The notes under the pieces were generated by a model. The model saw nothing but the letters and a program-made list of their open reading frames with translations. It was not told where the DNA came from and made no database searches. The position numbers and the translations under genes were made by a program. A stretch of 8,296 nt of DNA from Bordetella parapertussis (lineage in GTDB: Bacteria; Pseudomonadota; Gammaproteobacteria; Burkholderiales; Burkholderiaceae_C), in assembly GCA_943328885.2 (NCBI GenBank), contig CALQBT020000096.1, forward strand, positions 1 through 8,296, written 5' to 3'. This document shows, one piece after another, positions 1-6,664 of this stretch (position 1 is the first letter of the stretch; each line of letters begins with the position of its first letter).

Positions 1-1015
1 ACGCAGCAAGGGCGCGATGCTCAGCCACGGCAATCTGCTCAGCAACGCGGGCATGCTCAAGGACTACTGGGACTGGCAGCCTGGCGATGTGCTGATCCAC
101 GCGTTGCCGATCTTCCATGTCCACGGCCTGTTTGTCGCCTCGCACGGCGCGCTGCTCAACGGCAGCAAGATGATCTGGTTCAACCGCTTCGACCCCAGAG
201 CCGTGATCGCTCGCCTGCCTGAGGCCACCGTCTTCATGGGCGTTCCCACGCTCTATGTGCGCATGCTCGGCGAGACTTCGCTGACCCGCGAAGCCTGCCA
301 CAACATGCGGGTCTTCATCAGCGGATCGGCGCCACTGCTGGTCGAGACTTTCGACGACTGGACCCACCGCACCGGCCACACCTTGCTCGAGCGCTACGGC
401 ATGAGCGAGACCGCGATGCTGACCAGCAACCCCTGCCGCGCCAGCGCTGGGCCGCGCCGGCGCGGCACCGTCGGTCCGGCCTTGCCCGGCGTCGGCCTGC
501 GGGTGATGGACGACGCAGGCCAGCCCTGCGCAGTCGACCAGATCGGCCACCTGCAGGTCAGCGGACCGAATGTCTTCTCGGGCTACTGGCGCATGCCCGA
601 GAAAACCCGCGAAGAGTTCACCGACGACGGCTGGTTCAAGACCGGCGATGTCGGCAAGATCGAGGCCGACAGCTATGTCACCATCGTCGGCCGCAGCAAG
701 GACTTGATCATCAGCGGCGGCTACAACGTCTACCCGGCCGAGATCGAGGGCTTCATCAACGACATGGCCGGCGTGGCCGAGTCGGCGGTGATCGGCGTGC
801 CGCACCCGGACTTCGGCGAGGCCGTGGTCGCGGTGGTGGTGGCCAAACCCGGCGCCGCGCCGGACCCGGCCGAGATGATCGCCAGCCTGAAGGCTGCCAT
901 CGCCAACTTCAAGGTCCCCAATAATCTGTTCATCGTTGCCGACCTGCCTCGCAATGCGATGGGCAAGGTGCAGAAGTACCTGCTGCGCGACCAGCACCGG
1001 TCGCTGTTCGCATGA
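1..1015 (+). CDS. matB: Malonyl-CoA synthetase (MatB), 5'-truncated by window edge
   Basis: This ANL-superfamily ligase joins malonate (often also methylmalonate) to CoA in the cytoplasm, through an acyl-adenylate, using ATP. Only the C-terminal two thirds is visible; the reading frame starts at base 2. The first residues, RSKGAMLSHGN, are the tail of the phosphate-binding loop (usual form TSGTTGRSKGAM). Later motifs are intact: LPIFHVHGLF, the SGSAPL strand, the adenylate motif YGMSET (395-412), the TGD motif (641-649), the hinge region GRSKDLIISGG, and PRNAMGKVQK near the C-terminus. The lysine codon of that last motif, at 965-967, is the expected adenylation lysine. The string from DVLIHALPI to GPALPGV follows known MatB proteins closely, which favours MatB over a generic acyl-CoA synthetase. 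One oddity is an Arg/Ala-rich loop (RASAGPRRRG) after YGMSET that looks longer than usual. The gene ends 16 bases before a ydiK-like gene and probably shares its transcript. A malonyl-CoA decarboxylase gene often lies upstream in such clusters, but that region is outside the window. Confidence 0.93.
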   Translation, partial: RSKGAMLSHGNLLSNAGMLKDYWDWQPGDVLIHALPIFHVHGLFVASHGALLNGSKMIWFNRFDPRAVIARLPEATVFMGVPTLYVRMLGETSLTREACHNMRVFISGSAPLLVETFDDWTHRTGHTLLERYGMSETAMLTSNPCRASAGPRRRGTVGPALPGVGLRVMDDAGQPCAVDQIGHLQVSGPNVFSGYWRMPEKTREEFTDDGWFKTGDVGKIEADSYVTIVGRSKDLIISGGYNVYPAEIEGFINDMAGVAESAVIGVPHPDFGEAVVAVVVAKPGAAPDPAEMIASLKAAIANFKVPNNLFIVADLPRNAMGKVQKYLLRDQHRSLFA

Positions 1016-1019
1016 ACCC

Positions 1020-1023
1020 GAGG
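1020..1023 (+). promoter_or_regulatory. Ribosome binding site of the ydiK-like gene
   Basis: GAGG lies 8 bases before the ATG at 1032. It supports this start over the in-frame ATG at 936, which would place about 32 non-conserved residues inside the end of matB. Confidence 0.6.
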
Positions 1024-1031
1024 CAACGCCG

Positions 1032-2102
1032 ATGACGCAGGCTCAAACGCGGCAGGACCTCGCCCGCAACACGCTGGGTGTGCTGTTCATCGGCGGGTTG
1101 ATCCTGGCCGCGTTCTGGGTCCTGCACCCGTTCATCGGGCCGGCGATCTGGGCCACCACCATCGTCGTGGCCACCTGGCCGTTGATGCTGCGCCTGCAGG
1201 CCAGGCTGTGGCGGCGCCGGGCTCTGGCGGTGGCGGGGATGACACTGGCACTGCTGCTGCTGTTCGTCGTACCGCTGACGCTGGCGATCCTGACCCTGGT
1301 CGGCAACGCCGACGCGATTGTCGACCTCGCCAAGCAACTGTCGCAGCTGCGCATGCCCACCCCACCCGACTGGCTCTCGTCGCTGCCGGTGCTCGGCCCC
1401 AAGATTGACACAGTCTGGAAAGAGGTCGCCGCCGCCGGCTCCGAAGGCCTGTGGGCCAAGCTGTCGCCCTACGCCGGGCTGCTGACGCGCTGGGTGGTCG
1501 CCGAGGCCGGCAGCCTGGGCTATCTGGCGCTGCAGGTGCTGCTGATCGTTGCACTGGCCGCGCTGATGTACGCGCAGGGGGAAGATGCCGCGGCCACGCT
1601 GCTGCGAATGGGCCGGCGCCTGGGCGGCCCGCAGGGCGAAGCGGCCGTGGTGTTGGCAGGCCAGGCGATCCGCGGTGTCGCACTCGGCGTGGGCGTGACG
1701 GCGGCGGTGCAGTCGGTGCTCGCCGGCATCGGACTGATGGTCGCCGGCGTGCCCTATGCCGGGCTGTTGACGGTGCTCGTGTTCGTCTGCTGTCTGGCCC
1801 AGATCGGCCCGGTGCTGGTGTTGGTGCCGGCGATGGCCTGGCTGTACTGGAGCGGCCAGACCGGCTGGGGAAGCTTCCTGGCGGTGGTCACGGTCGTGGT
1901 CGTGATGCTCGACAACTTCCTGCGGCCGATGCTGATCCGGCTCGGTGCCGACCTGCCGCTGCTGCTGATCTTCGCCGGCGTGATCGGCGGCCTGCTGGCG
2001 TTCGGTTTGGTGGGGATCTTCGTCGGCCCGGTGGTGCTGGCAGTGGGCTACACCTTGCTGCTGGACTGGGTCGGCGACAGCCGACCCAACGAGCCCACCT
2101 GA
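1032..2102 (+). CDS. ydiK: AI-2E family membrane protein, YdiK-type
   Basis: This is a 356-residue polytopic inner-membrane protein of the AI-2E transporter family (PerM/YdiK/TqsA relatives). Its role is uncertain: family members have been linked to autoinducer-2 export or ion/proton antiport, and YdiK itself has no firm substrate. Hydrophobic segments lie near residues 12-34, 36-54, 66-91, 158-181, 212-240, 242-272, 276-295 and 305-345. A hydrophilic stretch at about 95-150 separates the N-terminal and C-terminal membrane halves, as is typical of the family. The best-conserved parts are IWATTIVVATWPL near the N-terminus, the run from QAIRGVALG to GVPYAGLLTVL, and LDNFLRPMLIRLGADLPLL near the C-terminus; all closely resemble E. 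coli YdiK. The start at 1032 is chosen because of the GAGG site and because the protein then begins like its relatives. It lies 16 bases after matB, so co-transcription is likely. The link to malonate use is positional only. Confidence 0.88.
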   Translation: MTQAQTRQDLARNTLGVLFIGGLILAAFWVLHPFIGPAIWATTIVVATWPLMLRLQARLWRRRALAVAGMTLALLLLFVVPLTLAILTLVGNADAIVDLAKQLSQLRMPTPPDWLSSLPVLGPKIDTVWKEVAAAGSEGLWAKLSPYAGLLTRWVVAEAGSLGYLALQVLLIVALAALMYAQGEDAAATLLRMGRRLGGPQGEAAVVLAGQAIRGVALGVGVTAAVQSVLAGIGLMVAGVPYAGLLTVLVFVCCLAQIGPVLVLVPAMAWLYWSGQTGWGSFLAVVTVVVVMLDNFLRPMLIRLGADLPLLLIFAGVIGGLLAFGLVGIFVGPVVLAVGYTLLLDWVGDSRPNEPT

Positions 2103-2159
2103 TTCCCAAGCGCCGGCGACTGCGCCCCACGCGGCGTCAGACCGCCGGCCCGCGAAGGC
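2103..2159. other. Convergent intergenic gap with possible stem-loop
   Basis: These 57 bases separate the stop codons of two converging transcription units. GCCGGCG (2112-2118) can pair with CGCCGGC (2143-2149). Inside that loop, CGCC (2123-2126) can pair with GGCG (2133-2136). No T-run follows on either strand, so this is not a standard intrinsic terminator. In such GC-rich sequence the pairing may be chance. Confidence 0.25.
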
Positions 2160-3716
2160 TCAAGGCCGCATCGCGAACGTCGCCTTGCCGGGGACGCGCA
2201 GCGGCTCGGCCAGGCGCGCGAAATCGCACAGCAAGGACCGGGTCTTGCGCGGGTCGATGATCTCCTCGACCCAGAACTTCTCGGCGCTGCGAAACGGCGA
2301 GCGCAGCGCGTTGAGCCGCGCCTCGATCTCCAGCAGCTTGGCCTTGGGGTCGTCCGCGGCCTCGATGTCGGCGCGGTAAGCTGCTTCGATGCCGCCCTCG
2401 AGTGGCAAGGAACCCCAGTAGGCTGACAACCAGGCATAGCGCAGCGACAAGCGCCCTGCCGGTTGGTGCGCCGCACCGGCCACGCCAAAGGCGTTGCGAA
2501 CGATCACGGTGCACCAGGGCACGCTGGTCTGGTTCATCGCCGCCATCGCCCGCACGCCATGGCGGATGGTGGCGGTGCGTTCAGCCTCGGCGCCGATCAT
2601 GAAGCCGGGGCAATCCATCAGATAGACCACGGGCAGGTGGAAGGTCTCGGCCAGGTCGACGAAGCGCACCACCTTCTGGCAGGTGTCGGGACTCCAGGCG
2701 CCGCCGTAGTGATAAGGGTCGCTGGCCAGCATCAGCACCGGGTGGCCCTCGAGCCGCGCCAGCCCGGCGATGATCGAGCGGCCGAAATTGCGCCCCATCT
2801 CGAAAAAGCTGCCGGTATCGACCACCGATTCGATGATCGGCCGCATCTTGTAGACCGCGCGCCGATTCCGCGGCACGACCTGCATCAGCGACTCGTCGGC
2901 GCGTGCCGGATCGTCAGTGCAGGGCAGCACGGGCGGCAAGCCGTGCACCGAGGACGGCAGGTAGGACAGGAAACGCCTGACACAGGCAAAGGCTTCTTCC
3001 TCGGTCTCGACCGCTTCGTCGATCGCGCCGCTGCGGGTCTGGATGTCGGCGCCGCCCAGCGCCTGCTTGTCCAGCACCTGGCCCAGCCGCGCCACCAGCG
3101 GCGGGCCGGCGACGAACATCGCCGAGCGATGCGTCATCACCGAGTAGTGGCTGGACGCCAGCCGCGCCGCGCCCAGCCCGGCCACCGAGCCCAGGCCCAG
3201 GCCGACCACCGGCACCTCGGCCAGGTTGGCCGTCATGCGCCAGAAGCTGCGCGTGCCGCCGATGCCGCCAGGCAGGTTGGAGGCGCCCTTGGTCTCGATG
3301 GTCTTGACCGAGCCGCCGCCACCTGAGCCCTCGATCACCCGCACGATGGGCAAGCGGAACTCGGCGGCCATGTCCTCGGCCATCAGTGGCTTGTTCGATA
3401 TCGAGGCGTCTGCCGAGCCGCCGCGCACCGTGAAATCGTCGCCCACCACCACCACCGGCCGACCGTCGATGCGGCCGCGGCCGAACACGCAGTTGGCCGG
3501 CGTCACATGCTGCAGCACGCCAGCAGCGTCGTACTCGCCAACGCCCGACAGCGCACCCACTTCATGAAAACTGTCGCCGTCAACCAAGCTCGTGATGCGC
3601 TCGCGTACCGTCAGCCGGCCCGCGTCGTGCTGGCGCTTGACCTTGTCGGCGCCTCCCATCTGGTGGGCCAGCGCCGTGCGGCGGGCCAGTTCGTCCAGCT
3701 CTTGCGTCCAAGCCAT
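2160..3716 (-). CDS. Acyl-CoA carboxylase carboxyltransferase (beta) subunit, PccB/MccB-like
   Basis: This 518-residue protein belongs to the carboxyltransferase family of biotin-dependent acyl-CoA carboxylases and decarboxylases, which move CO2 between carboxybiotin and the alpha carbon of an acyl-CoA. It holds two crotonase-fold halves. The N-half has LTVRERI (35-41), DFTVRGGS (94-101), the GSVAGLGA loop (176-183, matching the family's GPCAGGA), MFVAGPP (200-206) and a TRSGAIDEAV segment. The C-half has FFEMGRNFGRSI (304-315), MDCPGFMIG (367-375) and VIVRNAFGVAG (404-414). The length is normal for the family. There is no biotin-attachment motif. The second-half loop reads AFGVAGAAH where PccB-type proteins have AYGGAYDVM, so substrate preference cannot be transferred from PccB. 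The start at 3716 is set by a strong AAGGAG site and by the MAWTQELDEL beginning. It is the last gene of the leftward operon, 133 bases after a crotonase gene. No biotin carboxylase or biotin-carrier gene is visible. The acyl-CoA substrate and reaction direction are unknown. Confidence 0.88.
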   Translation of the reverse strand: MAWTQELDELARRTALAHQMGGADKVKRQHDAGRLTVRERITSLVDGDSFHEVGALSGVGEYDAAGVLQHVTPANCVFGRGRIDGRPVVVVGDDFTVRGGSADASISNKPLMAEDMAAEFRLPIVRVIEGSGGGGSVKTIETKGASNLPGGIGGTRSFWRMTANLAEVPVVGLGLGSVAGLGAARLASSHYSVMTHRSAMFVAGPPLVARLGQVLDKQALGGADIQTRSGAIDEAVETEEEAFACVRRFLSYLPSSVHGLPPVLPCTDDPARADESLMQVVPRNRRAVYKMRPIIESVVDTGSFFEMGRNFGRSIIAGLARLEGHPVLMLASDPYHYGGAWSPDTCQKVVRFVDLAETFHLPVVYLMDCPGFMIGAEAERTATIRHGVRAMAAMNQTSVPWCTVIVRNAFGVAGAAHQPAGRLSLRYAWLSAYWGSLPLEGGIEAAYRADIEAADDPKAKLLEIEARLNALRSPFRSAEKFWVEEIIDPRKTRSLLCDFARLAEPLRVPGKATFAMRP

Positions 3717-3724
3717 GCAGGTGT

Positions 3725-3730
3725 CTCCTT
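3725..3730 (-). promoter_or_regulatory. Strong ribosome binding site of the carboxyltransferase gene
   Basis: Read leftward this is AAGGAG, 8 bases before the ATG at 3716. It decides the start against the longer in-frame ATG at 3803, which would add 29 residues with no family resemblance. Confidence 0.8.
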
Positions 3731-3789
3731 TGATTGTTTCGGCATCATGCCTCAGGCGAGCGGTCAGGCGGCACCCGAGAATCCCCCCG

Positions 3790-3821
3790 CCCAGACTGTC
3801 CACCTGGCGACAGCCACTGGG
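3790..3821 (-). other. Intercistronic inverted repeat (possible RNA hairpin)
   Basis: Read leftward, CCCAG-TGG-CTGTC, an 8-base loop, then GACAG-T-CTGGG can form two 5-bp stems separated by a small uneven internal loop. It lies in the 133-base gap between the second crotonase gene and the carboxyltransferase gene, starting about 28 bases after the crotonase stop codon. It is followed by a G-run rather than T residues, so it does not look like a standard terminator. A role in mRNA processing, partial termination or stability is possible. I saw no convincing -35/-10 pair for a promoter in this gap. Confidence 0.35.
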
Positions 3822-3849
3822 TCAGTCGATTCGCTTGGGCGGTTTCTGG

Positions 3850-4596
3850 CTAGCGCCCGGAAAAGCGCGGCTTTCTCTTTTCGGCCCAGGCGCGCTGGCC
3901 TTCGAGCAGATCGGCCGAGGCCATCGAGCGGCCGATGTCGTGCTGTAGATCAGCCTCATCGAGCGTGCCTCGGCCGATGCGGTTGAGGTGTTTTTTCATG
4001 CCGATCAAGGGGATCGGCGCCATGCCACTCAAGGTCTCGGTGAGCCTGTCCACCGCATCGCCCAGGGCTTCGCGCGATTCGAGCTGGGTCAGGAAACCCA
4101 TGGCCAGCATCTCCTGGGCGCCGATGCGGTCGGCCGTCAGGAACAGCCGCTTGGCGTTGTCCAGTCCGAGCCGGCTGACATAGCGCTCGAGACCGCGCTG
4201 GTAGAAGTGCAGACCCAGCCGGGCCGCCGGCATGAACATGTCGATGCCCTCGCAGCCCAGCCGAAAGTCGCAGGCCAGCGCGATGTCGGTTGCACCACCA
4301 TAGGCACTGCCCTGCAGCACCGCGAGGGTCACCGGCCGCGCATCCTCGATCGCGTTGACCACGGTGTCGAACGCCACCGTGCGCGCACCGCCGATGCGCG
4401 AGATGTCGTAGCCGCTGCAGAAGTACTTGCCTTCGGCGAGCAACTGCAGCACCAGCACCTCCGGGCTCGCATTCACCTCGGCGATATGGTCGATGAGCGC
4501 GGCGAGGTCGTCGGGCTCGAGCCGGTTGGCCTGGTCGGGGCGTCGCAGCGTGATGCGCGCGACGGCGCCGGTGATCTGCAAGTCGGGGATGGCCAT
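3850..4596 (-). CDS. Enoyl-CoA hydratase/isomerase (crotonase) family protein, non-canonical active site
   Basis: This 248-residue cytoplasmic protein has a single crotonase domain that should bind an acyl-CoA and stabilise an enolate through two backbone NH groups. The first oxyanion segment is FCSGYD (59-64) and the second is GSAYGGATD (96-104). The family C-terminus is present as EKRKPRFSGR. Aligned by eye with enoyl-CoA hydratase, the first catalytic glutamate is Asp104 and the second is Ala124 (in FMPAARLG). Plain hydration of a 2-enoyl-CoA by the classical mechanism is therefore doubtful. Isomerase, hydrolase, decarboxylase or C-C lyase activity remains open. The start at 4596 is supported by an AAGGA site 8 bases upstream and by the typical MAIPDLQITG beginning. 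It begins 2 bases after the stop of the preceding crotonase gene, so translational coupling is likely. The two crotonases are clearly diverged and are not a recent duplication. Confidence 0.85.
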   Translation of the reverse strand: MAIPDLQITGAVARITLRRPDQANRLEPDDLAALIDHIAEVNASPEVLVLQLLAEGKYFCSGYDISRIGGARTVAFDTVVNAIEDARPVTLAVLQGSAYGGATDIALACDFRLGCEGIDMFMPAARLGLHFYQRGLERYVSRLGLDNAKRLFLTADRIGAQEMLAMGFLTQLESREALGDAVDRLTETLSGMAPIPLIGMKKHLNRIGRGTLDEADLQHDIGRSMASADLLEGQRAWAEKRKPRFSGR

Positions 4597-4598
4597 GA

Positions 4599-5417
4599 TC
4601 AGCGTCCTTGAAAATGAGGCGCTCGCTTGGCCATGAAGGCACGTCGGCCCTCCTGGTAGTCGTCGCTGTTGAAACAAATGTCGACCAGCCGGTCGATCTC
4701 GTCGGCACCGGCCACCGCCGAATAAGCTTCAAACACCCGCAGCGCCGACTTGGCGGCGTGCACCGTCAACGGCGCATTGCCAGCGATGCGCTGCGCGTAG
4801 TCGCGCACCTGCGTTTCGAGTTGCGCCTCGTCGACGACGAAGTTGATCAGGCCCAGTCGCAAGGCCTCGTCGGCTTCGAGAAAGCGCGCGCTGAACAAGA
4901 TGTCCTTGGCCGACGACGGCCCCACCAGGCGCGCCAAAGCGGCGATGCCGGCGTACTCGTAGCCCAGACCGAGCTTGGCCGCCGGGATGCCGAAACGCGA
5001 CGCGGGGGTGGCAAAGCGCAGGTCCGCGCTCAATGCCAGCGCCAGACCGCCACCGATGCAAAAGCCCTGGATCATCGCGATCAGCGGTTTGCTCAGTTGT
5101 GACAGGCCCTGCTGGCCGCGCGAGGCCACCTCGCCATAGGTCTTCTTCTGCTCGGCGTTGGCGCGGTACTGCTCGAACTCCGAGATGTCGGCGCCGGCGG
5201 CGAACGACTTGCCGCCGGCACCACGCATCACGACGACGCGCACTTGCGGGTCGGCTTCGAAGGCTTGGGCGGCGTCGCCCAGGCCTTGCCACATCTCCAG
5301 CGACACCGCGTTGCGGCGCTCGGGGTTGTTCAAGGTCAGCCAACCGACGCCTTGCTCGACTTCGGCAATGATCTTCGTGGTGCGCAGCGAAATCGTCCTG
5401 CGGTCGCCGCCGCTCAT
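4599..5417 (-). CDS. Enoyl-CoA hydratase/isomerase (crotonase) family protein lacking both catalytic glutamates
   Basis: This 272-residue single-domain crotonase-fold protein should act on an acyl-CoA. An N-terminal extension of about 14 residues precedes the first strand (IIAEVEQGVGWLTLNNPERRNA). The oxyanion-hole segments are FAAGAD (72-77) and GFCIGGGLAL (118-127). At the two positions of the enoyl-CoA hydratase glutamates it carries Ala126 and Ala146 (in FGIPAAKLG). The C-terminal part (SDDYQEGRRAFMAKRAPHF) is standard for the family and recalls methylmalonyl-CoA decarboxylase (ScpB/YgfG), as does a tyrosine in GYEYAGI (152-158). The histidine I recall as important in ScpB appears to be replaced by alanine (GADIS). 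Its reaction is therefore unassigned, and automatic labels as enoyl-CoA hydratase should be treated with care. The start ATG overlaps the CoA-transferase stop as ATGA, with AAGGG 8 bases upstream. This tight coupling suggests that it acts on the transferase product. Confidence 0.88.
   Translation of the reverse strand: MSGGDRRTISLRTTKIIAEVEQGVGWLTLNNPERRNAVSLEMWQGLGDAAQAFEADPQVRVVVMRGAGGKSFAAGADISEFEQYRANAEQKKTYGEVASRGQQGLSQLSKPLIAMIQGFCIGGGLALALSADLRFATPASRFGIPAAKLGLGYEYAGIAALARLVGPSSAKDILFSARFLEADEALRLGLINFVVDEAQLETQVRDYAQRIAGNAPLTVHAAKSALRVFEAYSAVAGADEIDRLVDICFNSDDYQEGRRAFMAKRAPHFQGR
4605..4609 (-). promoter_or_regulatory. Ribosome binding site of the second crotonase gene
   Basis: Read leftward this is AAGGA, 8 bases before the ATG at 4596 and inside the 3' end of the preceding gene. 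It favours that start over the ATG at 4677, which would add 27 unrelated residues and overlap the upstream gene by about 79 bases. Confidence 0.65.
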
Positions 5418-6616
5418 ACCACTGACCCTTCGGACTTCATCTGCCGGATCGCGTCATCGTCGTAGCCAAGTTCTTTCAAAATCGCCCCGCTGTGTTCGCC
5501 GGGGTCTGGCCCAGCATGGTGAAAACGGTCGGGGTGGTCAAAACCCGAGAGATTGATCGGCGATCGAACGAGTTCGATCTCGCCCATCACCGGGTGCGTC
5601 GCGGGCCGCGTCATGCGCAAGTGCTTGACCTGCGCGTCTTCGAAAGCCTCGCCGATGTCGTGGATCGGCCCGCAAGGCACGTTGGCCGCATTCAATCTCG
5701 CGACCAAGTCGGCGACATCGAACTGCGTGGTGATCCGGTTGATGTCGGCATCGAGCTGCTGCCTGTGCGCCAGGCGCGACGCGCCGTCCTGGTAGTCGGG
5801 ATGGTCCAGCAGCGCCTGGGCGCCCAGCGCCTCGCAAAAGCCACGCCACATGCGCCCCGAGCTCGCGGCAATGTTGACCAGCCCGTCGCGCGCCTGGTAA
5901 GTGCCCATGGGCGCGAGCGTCGGATGCGAATTGCCTTGCTGTTGTGCGACTTCGCGGTCGACCGTGTAGCGCGCGCCCTGGAAGTCCAGCTTGTTGATCA
6001 TGCCCTCGAGCAGCGAGGTGTGGACCCATTGGCCTTGGCCGGTGTGTTCGCGGTGCAGCAGCGCCAGCAAGATGCCCTGGCCCAGGAACATGCCGGCGGT
6101 GGTGTCGGAGATCGCGATGCCCACCCGCACCGGCCCGCGCCCCGGCTCGCCGGTCACCGAACTGAGCCCGCTCAGGCCTTGCACGATCTGGTCGACGCCC
6201 GGACGCTCGCTGTAAGGGCCGTCCTGGCCAAAGCCCGAGATGCTTGCCAGGATGATGCGCGGGTTGATCTTCTTGAGCTGCTCATAGGTCAGACCCAATC
6301 TTTGCTTGACGCTGGAGCGGAAGTTCTCGACCACCACGTCGCTGCGCTCAACCAAGCGCTTCAAGACCTGCGCACCCTGCGCCGACTTCAGATCCAGGCG
6401 CAGGCTGCGCTTGTTGCGGTGCAGGTTCTGCTCATCCGAACCCCGGCGTCGGCCGGTCACCGAGTTGTCGTCGGCGGTGGCTTCGAGGCGCGTGACATCG
6501 GCGCCCCAGTCCGCCAGCAGCCGCACCGCGACCGGCCCAGCGCGGGCGATGGTCAGGTCGAGGACCTTGTAGCGGGCCAGAGGCAGCGCCGGGGGCGTGG
6601 ACAGGGTTTCTGACAT
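5414..6616 (-). CDS. CaiB/BaiF (class III) CoA-transferase
   Basis: This 400-residue protein of the family III CoA-transferases moves CoA from a donor thioester to a free carboxylate through an aspartyl-CoA thioester. Known members act on formate/oxalate, carnitine, (R)-benzylsuccinate, glutarate and other acids. Visible family features are the N-terminal VLDLTIARAGPVAVRLLADWGADV segment (positions 18-41), RNKRSLRLDLK (67-77), DVVVENFR (93-100), SISGFGQDGPY (125-135), and Asp171 in AISDTTAGM, the expected catalytic aspartate. These are followed by HTGQGQWV and, in the C-terminal part, NVPCGPIHDIGEAF. The length is typical. The specific carboxylate cannot be named, as the family is poorly predictive. 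The start at 6616 has AAGAGAG 7 bases upstream. It sits 48 bases after the transporter ATPase gene and overlaps the next crotonase gene by ATGA. This supports a role as the CoA-activation step for an imported acid. Confidence 0.92.
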   Translation of the reverse strand: MSETLSTPPALPLARYKVLDLTIARAGPVAVRLLADWGADVTRLEATADDNSVTGRRRGSDEQNLHRNKRSLRLDLKSAQGAQVLKRLVERSDVVVENFRSSVKQRLGLTYEQLKKINPRIILASISGFGQDGPYSERPGVDQIVQGLSGLSSVTGEPGRGPVRVGIAISDTTAGMFLGQGILLALLHREHTGQGQWVHTSLLEGMINKLDFQGARYTVDREVAQQQGNSHPTLAPMGTYQARDGLVNIAASSGRMWRGFCEALGAQALLDHPDYQDGASRLAHRQQLDADINRITTQFDVADLVARLNAANVPCGPIHDIGEAFEDAQVKHLRMTRPATHPVMGEIELVRSPINLSGFDHPDRFHHAGPDPGEHSGAILKELGYDDDAIRQMKSEGSVV

Positions 6617-6664
6617 GGGCTGACTCTCTTTCGCTTCGGACTGAGACTGGGGTCGCGGGGACGG

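Noticed and set aside
1451..2260. Open frame (269 codons) on the + strand overlapping the ydiK-like gene in another frame
   Set aside because: It is a Gly/Arg/Ala-rich alternate frame of a clearly coding membrane-protein gene, and it runs into the opposing gene.
2463..3326. Open frame (287 codons) on the + strand opposite the carboxyltransferase gene
   Set aside because: It is a His/Gln/Arg-rich shadow frame with no ribosome binding site that I could see and no recognisable fold.
3741..3751. Short palindrome GGCATCATGCC as a possible operator
   Set aside because: It has only 5-bp arms, no second copy nearby, and no promoter that I could recognise beside it. Chance is sufficient.
3717..3849. 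Possible internal sigma-70 promoter before the carboxyltransferase gene
   Set aside because: A TGGACA-like -35 and a CATGAT-like -10 can be picked out, but the spacing does not fit and no paired boxes were convincing.
3988..4611. Open frame (207 codons) on the + strand opposite the second crotonase gene
   Set aside because: It is an antisense shadow of the crotonase reading frame with no family resemblance.
5492..6613. Long open frame (373 codons) on the + strand opposite the CoA-transferase gene
   Set aside because: It is the antisense shadow of a clear, motif-bearing gene. Its translation is rich in Arg, Ala, His and Gln with no recognisable domain, as expected in high-GC DNA.
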